A stretch of DNA of 64,000 nucleotides from Oxytropis ochrocephala. Its lineage: Eukaryota > Streptophyta > Magnoliopsida > Fabales > Fabaceae. Position numbers and translations under genes: made by a program. The DNA is taken from the NCBI GenBank assembly GCA_020916435.1, contig CM037092.1, positions 78,130,817 to 78,194,816 on the forward strand, written 5' to 3'. The notes under the pieces are model-generated. The model was not told the DNA's origin. It was given only the letters and a program-made list of their open reading frames with translations, and ran no database searches. Shown piece after piece: positions 56,455-64,000 of this stretch. How positions within the stretch are numbered: the stretch's first letter is position 1; each line of letters begins with the position of its first letter.

Positions 56455-56690
56455 TAGCCATAGAGCTGTTGACCGATGTATTGATGTAGCCATAGAGCTA
56501 GTGACCGATTTGTTTGATGTTAGCCATAGCGCTAGTGGTCGGTGTGTTGAGGTTAGCCATAGCACTAGTGGTCGGTGTGTTGAGGTTAGCCATAGCGCTA
56601 GTGGTCGGTGTGTTGAGGTTAGCCATAGCGCTAGTGGTCAATGTGTTGATGTTAGCCATAGAGCTAGTGACTAATGTGCCATAGAGCTAT
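56455..56690 (+). repeat. 33-bp minisatellite only in LTR1
   Basis: TTAGCCATAGCGCTAGTGGT with CGGTGTGTTGAGG has starts at 56520, 56553, 56586, 56619 and 56652 (33-bp period), with two diverged units before. LTR2 jumps from GTCCGGTGAGGTTGATG to GCCATAGAGCTATTGATG at 60870-60900. Confidence 0.9.
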
Positions 56691-57543
56691 TGATGTTGTC
56701 TAGGTCAATTAGACGACGGTGTAGCGACAGTGATGCCCGAAAGGCAAAATAACAACGGTGGATTAAACGACGGGGGTAAATCTAGTGATGGTGTCAATGC
56801 ATACATGATGTGATTGTTTGTGGTTGATGCATTGTTCATGGAGTCACATGCTTCATATGCATCAACGACGGTGGAAGGCTTCGGCCTCGATATGGTAGAC
56901 TTCGGTCTTCATATCATTAACGACGGTTGTGCCCGCAAGGCAAAATAACGACGGTGGTGGTACCACATGCATGATACCCTTGGTGTTGGGGTTGCATTCA
57001 TGCATACATTCATGTGATTGGTGATGTTTATTGTTGATTATGAGTTGAGGTGTTATAACTTGATGTTGTGTGTTGTTTATTGAGCCGAGGTGTTTCTAGT
57101 TGTCTTTCTCTAACATAATGTTTATCATACGTTTTATTATATGTGTTAGAGACTCACCCTTCGCTTTCTATGTTGCTTATGCATGTCAAGAACGTGCGTG
57201 TGACCCCAGAGTGAAGGTTCTTCCTTACTCACCAGGTGTGGCGTATTGCTCGATGCGTAGCACTATGGGGGGACGAGTAGTTATAGTTGTCTTGTTATTG
57301 TTTAGTTAGGTTTAAATATATTGGTGATGTAGGACTGGTTTGAGAAACCGATGTTTCGAGGGTTCGCCCCATTTAAGTCGTGCTATGTATCACGCTATTA
57401 ATTTATTTGTGAAAAGTATTGTTGACTAGATTAAAGTCATGTAATTGGTGAACGTAGCATTCCCTTGAGGTATCTTTTAAAAGAAAAACAATTTTTGAAC
57501 TCGATTTTAAATTAAATTAGTAAGAGAAAAGGGGGGTGTTACA

Positions 57544-58633
57544 AGTTGGTATCGAGAGCGATTCGGTCTGTCCGCCAAGTTGTCGATCGTAGTGTCTCGA
57601 GTCCCTTGTCGATCTCCGGCTGCGAGAGACTTTGTTGTAGATTTTGTTTGGTTCTTTGCGATCGTTGATTGTATCATTGAGATAGGTGAAATTAAAATAA
57701 GTAATCGATGGTTGTAGCATTGCTTGTAGTTGTTGTGACTGTTGTTTGTATTATTGAGGTATGTGTGATTAGAAGGGTTTTAACGACGTCAAAAGAGTGG
57801 AGTCGTGACGACGCCTTCGCACTTTAGACTGCGTTAAAAGTCTCTTAGTGGTGTAAATTTGAAAAGACGTAGTTTTGTGACCTTAACTAATTGGTTGCGT
57901 GAGTAGGAGGGAATGATCACCCCAATAACTCATCCCCAATGAAAGAGGCGACAATAACTCGTGGTTACTATAAATTTTGGATATGTACTAATTTTAACTG
58001 GATTAATTGAGTGGTGTGTGCAAGTTTGGTTGATTCTTAATTTTAGATAAGTAGATGTCTTATGGATGTTTGTGTTTTGATTTGGGGGTTGATAGTAGGG
58101 AGATGTAAAGATAAGGATCGACACTTTGAGTTTGAAGTTCATGCAAAGTGATAAAGCATGCCTTTTGGAAAGAGTTTAGAAATGCGGTTTCGGGAAACCC
58201 GAGGTGGAATAATTGTTATTAAGAGTATGGTAGTCCAATAATACCTATAGAGGATCCGAGTGGTCGTGTGTAACTTTGGTGATTAAAGGATTAGAACTCA
58301 AGATGCGGAGAATAGGATGCGATATGAGGAGAGCATTGTTTGTAGCTTGGATATAGATCGACGTAAGAGATGAGCATTAGTGCTTTAGGTAATTGCTATA
58401 GTGTAGTTCCACTAGCGGTAGATTAATGGTGTTTGGATAATCGAGTGAGACTTTGGTGACCACGAGAATAGAGTTTTGGTACAAGGTAAGCGCAGAGAGG
58501 TGTGTATGTCCTAGTACTTAGTGTACAAGAAGGCGTTGTTGATAGTTGGAAGCAGGAATAAGATTGATGGAATTGGTGTGTTCATATAATTGATGAGATT
58601 TTCGAGAACGAAAATATTCTAAGTGGGGAGAGT
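57544..58633 (+). other. Interior of large-LTR element, non-coding
   Basis: Primer site TTGGTATCGAGAGCG at 57546, purine tract at 58621-58633. No gag, protease or pol motif in any frame that I can see; stops are frequent on both strands. Confidence 0.85.
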
Positions 58634-61600
58634 TATAACGCCCCAAAAATAATTCAAGTATTTATTTAATTAAGTGGTATATTGGTTAGTTATATTAGAA
58701 TAATGATAGGGTATTTGATTTAAATGAGGAGTGGTAGTTAGTAAAAGTGAGAGGTAATTTAATTAAAAGAGGGAGTAGTGCAAGTAATGGAGGAGGTGTG
58801 ATTAGTTAGGCCCATGATCCATTAGGAGGCCCATATCCATGATATAGGTGTGGGTGTCGATGATGAGAGTTCATTTACAAAGAAAAGTCAAAGAGTAAAG
58901 CAAGAGAGTAGAGAGAGAGAGGTGCGATAGCTTTAAGAGAGAGGAAGAGAAGATCTTGGCGTGGAGAGTTCAAGCAAGGAAGAGAAAGCTTGATTGTTGG
59001 TGATGGTCGGTGATTCTTGGTGGAAAGAGTGTTGGTGTTCTTCATTAAGGTAAGGGGGCTCTTTTTCACCTATAATAGAGTATATGATGAGTGTTATGTG
59101 TGGGTTAGACCCTAGGATGATTGTTGAGTTGTTTTGTGTTGCTTGTTGTGTGATTGATGTTGTGTTTGCTTCACTTTGGTGATATTGTGAAGTGTGTATG
59201 TGTTGTTGATGATGGGTCATATGAGAGACCTAGGAAAGAAATGGGATTTGAGGAACCCTAAGTATCAGGACGTCATTTTTGGTGTTGTCACCTTAGTGGT
59301 TATTTTGATGTGTGTTGGACAATATTCGAATGAATATGTGTTGTAGAAATTGTGGGTTAAGTTTGATCATAGTATGAGAATCAAAGAAAAGAGGGAAGAT
59401 GAGGGTTAGGCGTCTAGGGCGCCATTCGAAGTGAAGTATTATTGTGTGCCAAGGAGGGTAGGTCCGTTGTAGCTTGTGAAAGTCGAAGGTGTGTGCGTCG
59501 AAGGATAGTGAGTTGAAGTCAGGGTGTGCCGAGAAACGTAAGTGTGTCAGCGTAAGGGTGTGCGTCGTAGTATATGGGCGTCGAAGTATGTGTGTGCCGA
59601 GAAGAGTAGGTGTGTTGAAGTGAGTATGTGTGTGTTGTAGTATATGGATGTCAAAGCTAGTGTAACCGAGGTAGTGTAGTACCGAGGTGAGTAATGGTTA
59701 AGTGAAGGAGTGTAACTGAAGTAGTGTAACCGAGGTAGTGTAGTACCGAGGTGAGTAATGGTTAAGTGAAGGAGTGTAACTGAAATAGTGTAACCGAGGT
59801 AGTGTAGTACCGAGGTGAGTAATGGTTAAGTGAAGAAGTGTAACCGAGGTAGTTTAACCGAGGTGAGTGATGGTTAAGTGAGGAAGTATGGCAAGGTGAG
59901 TGATGGTGTAGTGAGGAAGTGTGGCAAGGTGAGTGATGGTTAAGTGAGAAAGTGTAACCGAGGTAGTGTAACCAAGGTGAGTGATGGTGAATTGAGGAAG
60001 TGTAACCGATGTGTAGTGTGTATAAGCTGAAGTGTAGTGGTCGAAGTGTAGTGTATATAAGTCGGAATGTAGTTGTCGAGGTATGGATGTAATATAAGTG
60101 AAGTGTAGGTATGTCGAATCTAGTATTGTCTAGGTATGGATGTAATGAAGTGAAGTGTAGGTCTGTCGAATCTAGTGATGTCGAACTGTAGATGTATTGA
60201 AGTATAGTGTATGTATGTTGAGGTGTAGTGGTTGAGGTGTAGTCCATTTGGAGCGAAGTGTAGTTGTCGAGGTATAGTACTGTATATATACCGAGGTGTA
60301 TGTGTTGAGGTGTAGAGGTATCAGAGTGTAAGTGTCGTCTTGTAGACGTGACGAAGTGTAAGTGTATGGGAGTCGACGTGTAGTCACCGAAGTGTAGAGT
60401 ATGTGTACCGAAGTGTAGTTGCCGAAGTGAGGTGTATGTATGTCGAAGCTAGTGTTGTCAAGGTATATGAGTACCGAAGTATAGTGCTGTAGTGGTGACG
60501 AAGTGTAGGTGTCGACGTGTAGGTGTCGAAGTGTGGATGTGAAGAAGTGTGGTGAGACGAAGGGTAGTGTAAGTGTGCCGAGGTGCAGTGTGGTGTGCCA
60601 AAGTGCAGTGTGGTGTGACGAAGGGTAGTGTATGAGTGCCGAGGTGCAGTGTGAGTGTGCCGAGGTGCTGTTTTGACGCCAGTGTGGCGCAGGTTGCTGC
60701 CAGGCGCAAATTAGGGTGTTGTTTGGTGTCGAGTACGACTAAGTGGCTGAATGGTGTAGCTAGCTTAGTCCTTAGGTGACGTTTGGTCCTTAGGTGACGT
60801 CGTGATCCTTATGTGACGGTTTGGTCCTTGTAGTGACAGTTTAGTCTACTACTATTGGTGTTGATGTGTCCGGTGAGGTTGATGTGCCATAGAGCTATTG
60901 ATGTTGTCTAGGTGAATTGGACGACGGTGTAGCGACAGTGATGCCCGAAAGGCAAAATAACAACGGTGGATTAAACGACGGGGGTAAATCCAGTGATGGT
61001 GTCAATGCATACATGATGTGATTGTTTGTGGTTGATACATTGTTCATGGAGTCACATGCTTCATATGCATTAACGACGGTGGAAGGCTTCGGCCTCGATA
61101 TGGTAGACTTCAGTCTTCATATCATTAACGACGGTTGTGCCCGCAAGGCAAAATAACGACGGTGGTGGTACAACATGCATGATACCCTTGGTGTTGGGGT
61201 TGCATTCATGCATACATTCATGTGATTGGTGATGTTTATTGTTGATTATGAGTTGAGGTGTTATAACTTGATGTTGTGTGTTGTTTATTGAGCCGAGGTG
61301 TTTCTAGTTGCCTTTCTCTAAACATAATGTTTATCATACGTTTTATTATATGTGTTAGAGACTCACCCTTCTGCTTTCTATGTTGCTTCTTATGTCAGCA
61401 ACGTGCAGGTGACCCCGAGTGAAGGTTCTTCCTTACTCAGTCTGGGTGTGGCGTATTGCTCGATGCGTAGCAATCGTGGGGGACGAGTAGTTATAGTTGT
61501 CTTGTTATTGTTAAGTTAGGTTTAAATATATTGGTGATGTAGAATTTGGTTTGAGAAACCGATGTTTCGAGGGTTCGCCCCATTTAAGTCGTGCTATGTA

Positions 61601-61756
61601 TCACGCTATTAATTTATTTGTGAAAGTATTGTTGACTAGATTAAATTCATGTAATTGGTGAACGTAGCATTCCCTTGAGGATGTATCTTTTAAAAGAAAA
61701 ACAATTTTTGAACTCTGATTTTAAATTAAATTAGTAAGAGAAAAGGGGGTGTTACA
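58634..61756 (+). repeat. LTR2 of large-LTR element
   Basis: 3123 bp, first dinucleotide TA instead of TG. Has an extra block at about 60385-60478 (ACCGAAGTGTAGAGTATGTG and on) absent from LTR1, and lacks the 33-bp array. Confidence 0.93.
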
Positions 61757-61761
61757 CGTGG

Positions 61762-62831
61762 CCTCGGCGTTCTTGAGTCCGATGCTGAGCTACGTACGTA
61801 TTTAGCATTGGGGTTTACGGCCAAGTGGTGACATGCAACTTCAAGGGGAATGCCAGGCATTTCCGAGGCAGACCGGGCAAAGAGGTCGGCGTTACGCTGC
61901 AGACAAGCGGTCAAGGCCTCTCTCACCTCGGTGCTGAGATCGGCACCTATCTTGACGGTCTTCCTAGGGTCGTCGCCCAAGTGAATTTCGAGGAACGCGC
62001 CCTAGGGCTCGAGACATTTGTTTTTCTTCTTGAGCTGTTTGGCTAACTCGTCGTCGGACTCCTCTTCCGACTGTCAAGATCGTAATGGGCATCTACTTCA
62101 TTGAGGTTCACTTCGAGAGCCGTTAGCGGGGGATCTGGCATTTCTTGAGGCTGGGACTGGGCTCCAAGGAAAGTGAGCAAATGACAGTGTTTTGCAGCTT
62201 TTAGGTCGGCCGGTATGGTCACACCGTCGAGGGAATGGAATTTCAACTTGAGATGAACCGCCGAGGCCACGACCCCGAGCTTCGCCAGTGTTGGTCTTCC
62301 GACGATGCAGTGATAAGGGGAAACCATGGGTATCACAACAAACGTGGTTTTGATTGCCTGGGCGAGCCTCTTCTCCATGTAGGTGACGAAAGTTTTAAAG
62401 TAGCCCAGGGGTCTGGCAATCATTTCTCCGAGAACGGTGAGGTTGGGGCCCAAATAAGGGATCAGACCCTCGGGTGAAAGACCGAAGCGGGGAGGAGATC
62501 TTGAAACATTATGTCGGTCGTGCTCCCTTGGTCGATGAGAACCCGCTCTATTTCCACACCGGAAATAGTGGCCGAGATGATTAGAGGGATGTACTCGTTA
62601 GGTTCTCCAAGGAGGTAATCTTCGTCTGAGAAAGAGAGTTGCTTCTTCCTGAGAAACGCTCTGTGGGTACGGGCAGCGGCCACATGCGCAATCTCACGCC
62701 ACTTACGCTTCACAGTGCGCCTAGACATGCCGAACGAGATGGAATATCCTCCGGCTAGCTCCATAGTGTGTAGTGTTTGTAGAAGCGGTCCGAGTAAGAA
62801 ACCAGTGACTGGCTCCCACTGTAGTCGCCAA
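61762..62831 (-). pseudogene. gag-less Tat: leader, protease and RT start, decayed
   Basis: On minus, primer site TTGGCGACTACAGTGGGAGC (62831-62812), then 48 bp to ATG 62764 (MELAGGYSIS), FSDEDYLLGEPNEYIPLI, protease motif LIDQGSTTDIMF (about 62535), GRPTLAKLG (about 62290) and MPGIPLEVACHH (about 61850). After NPNAKYV (about 61800) the sequence jumps to GLKNAEA of RT, deleting the RT N-terminal half including motif A. The frame breaks twice before that. Same architecture as 21640-22650 on the plus strand. Confidence 0.85.
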
Positions 62832-63244
62832 TGTTCGGTCCTGGAACTCGGAAGTTACCTTGTCCGAGGAGCTTGAAGGGTTCCGCTTCTCGAGGCTCTC
62901 TTGTTGTCGGTGATGGAAGATTGTACTCGGGAGCTCCGAGTTGAAGTCCTTCGCACGTCGGGTGGGGGGTACCTGCACACCCTCTGATGCCTAAGTCAGT
63001 AGAGGAATAGGCGGAATGTACAAGAATGAGAACATACCTGGAATTGGAGGCCTACACCTCTATTTATAGACGAGGGAGCGTGATATCGTCCGTCGGATCT
63101 GAGCGATCGATCCTGGCCATCTGTTTTGGAATGTTCGAGCGAAGCGCGTAGCACTTGGTATCGAGGCGTTTTTGGGCCGTGCTTCTGTAGAGTGATTGTG
63201 CCAGACCCAATATCCAAATGGGCTTCTTAGCCCAGGTCGGAACA
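62832..63244 (-). repeat. 5' LTR of gag-less Tat element
   Basis: Plus-strand ends TGTTCGGTCC and GGTCGGAACA, 413 bp; on minus CTATAAATAGAGG gives a TATA box at about 63068-63061. Confidence 0.92.
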
Positions 63245-64000
63245 CACCTGCTTCAATAGTTGGTCAACCTGAATGGCCAAGACTTCCTTGTCATTTTAAA
63301 TCGATCCCTCTCCTCCTGCAAAGAGTCTCGGTTGGTGGCCTCTTTAAAAGATCCCTCAAAATCCTTGAGCTACCATTGGACACACATCAACTCTGAAGCC
63401 AAATCCATCTTGGAAACTTTGACCTCGGCCATCCATTTCTTAATGGAGGCACCCAAGTGCTTTTGCTTCTTGATCTCCTCAGCGCTTATGAGCTTAGTCA
63501 ATTTCTTAAACAAAATTTTCTCTCCATAAAACTTTCAATGATAGTCAAAATAAGGCATTGAAGGGCCATAAATCAGCACCCCCAAGCTTCCGACAAAGTA
63601 TTTGTACCAATAACAAAATACGAAAATCACGAACCTCTAATTCTTCAAGACGTGTAACAAACTGCCTTTGTCACAGCTCGACTTGACACTGTAGAGCTCA
63701 GATAGTTTCTTTAAACTTCCGATCCAAATTCCATTAGAATTCTCAGGGGCTTGTGTTATAGTCTTGACTTGCACCACTGAGTTTTGTAGAGATCTCGTCA
63801 TTTGAATTTCAGTATCAGGCCGACTCGACCTCTGCGAAAGTCAGATATTCGAGCTCTTTTTGAGGACTATGATTCAAGCCAAGAGATAACGCAAGGGAAA
63901 ATACGCTAAGTGTTGACATCAGATACCGAGAACTATCCCAAGTAGGTCGACTCGAAACCGAGCTCTAAACCTTCAATTGAAGATCAACGTAATCATTATT
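63245..64000 (-). pseudogene. Old antisense coiled-coil ORF, upstream part
   Basis: On minus from about 63535: ISAEEIKKQKHLGASIKKWM, KVSKMDLASELM, FKEATNRDSLQEERDRFK and DKEVLAIQVDQLLKQV form a coiled coil like exon 3 of the intact Tat antisense gene. One stop (at about 63373) and a frameshift (about 63295). TTGACTATCATTGAAAG before it could be a splice acceptor. It ends at the gag-less Tat 5' LTR and resumes at 39359. 63540-64000 shows nothing else I can name. Confidence 0.5.

Larger units (their letters stand above)
54285..57543 (+). repeat. LTR1 of large-LTR element
   Basis: 3259 bp. Carries the 63-bp array (55315-55510), many short GTGTAG/GTCGAAGTG units (55680-56230) and a 33-bp array (56455-56690) missing from LTR2. 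The last 500 bp include GAGACTCACCCTT and GTTCGCCCCATTTAAG, typical of this LTR group. Confidence 0.93.
54285..61756 (+). mobile_element. Non-coding LTR element with 3.1-3.3 kb LTRs
   Basis: LTR1 54285-57543 (TGTAACGCTCC..GTGTTACA), LTR2 58634-61756 (TATAACGCCCC..GTGTTACA), duplication CGTGG (54280-54284, 61757-61761), primer site starting AGTTGGTATCGAGAGC after LTR1 and purine tract AAGTGGGGAGAGT before LTR2. Both signals are those of plant chromovirus (Tekay/Del-like) elements using initiator tRNA-Met. The interior is only 1090 bp and has no open frame of note. It is a non-autonomous, LARD-like derivative; plus or minus strand expression cannot be judged. Inserted in the RT of the gag-less Tat element. 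Confidence 0.93.
39360..63244 (-). mobile_element. gag-less Tat element, heavily nested
   Basis: 5' LTR 63244-62832, primer site, protease, RT, two RNases H and integrase down to 51766, then 3' untranslated region 40559-39775, purine tract and 3' LTR 39774-39360. Three elements lie inside: the large-LTR element 54285-61756, the LINE 40572-51753 and, in the LINE, the Athila-like element. The original would be about 5.2 kb, short for Tat because gag is absent. Flanks differ at two of five positions (TACCG left, CACCT right), so the duplication is only partly preserved. Confidence 0.8.

Noticed and set aside
59762..60247. 161-codon minus-strand frame in LTR2
   Set aside because: Read-through of the 63-bp array; LTR1 does not keep the same frame.

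Overview
The window looks like nuclear DNA of a flowering plant, probably a eudicot, taken from repeat-rich heterochromatin. Evidence: plant Ty3/gypsy lineages (Tat with a second RNase H, Athila-like elements with a TGGCGCC primer site, an Ogre/Tat-type giant LTR), a plant L1-type LINE with DUF4283-like ORF1 and C-terminal RNase H, a MuDR-type MULE, a hAT-like MITE and tRNA-derived SINEs. I found no convincing single-copy host gene. Almost every base can be assigned to a transposable element or its decay products, and nearly all coding regions are broken.

Layout. 1-10088: two copies of a giant LTR-like repeat full of minisatellites, the second split by a 2.64 kb solo LTR (4623-7266) that itself carries a SINE. 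10089-21222: an old LTR remnant, then a decayed MULE (transposase 10981-14562, plus strand; GRF zinc-finger pseudogene 20414-21003, minus strand), split by a 5.2 kb non-autonomous Athila-like element (15185-20392). 21225-25770: degraded Tat-type gypsy sequence on the plus strand, whose first part goes from primer site straight to protease (no gag). 26751-27342: a MITE with 8-bp target duplication. 27526-37844: a complete-length Tat element (355-bp LTRs, duplication ATATA) with broken gag-pol but an intact, spliced antisense gene behind pol. 39360-63244: a minus-strand gag-less Tat element that took later hits: an L1 LINE (40572-51753), which contains a non-autonomous Athila-like element (45629-51102) and a SINE (44931-45021), and a non-coding element with 3.1-3.3 kb LTRs (54285-61756). 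The flanks 38861-39359 and 63245-64000 are two halves of one older antisense coiled-coil ORF.

The nesting gives an order of events: old Tat element with antisense ORF, then gag-less Tat, then LINE and large-LTR element, then Athila-like element and SINE inside the LINE. Target duplications identified by reading the junctions: TTACA, ATATA, TTGGA, CGTGG, AGAAG (LTR elements), AGTATATG (MITE), a 12-bp one (LINE) and a 17-bp one (SINE).

Most notable for follow-up: the intact antisense three-exon gene with its own TATA box; two gag-less Tat copies with the same architecture; a hairpin with compensating base changes shared by two unrelated-LTR Athila-like elements; and an ATGA stop-start overlap between the LINE ORFs. 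All identifications are by reading the sequence; no database search was run.
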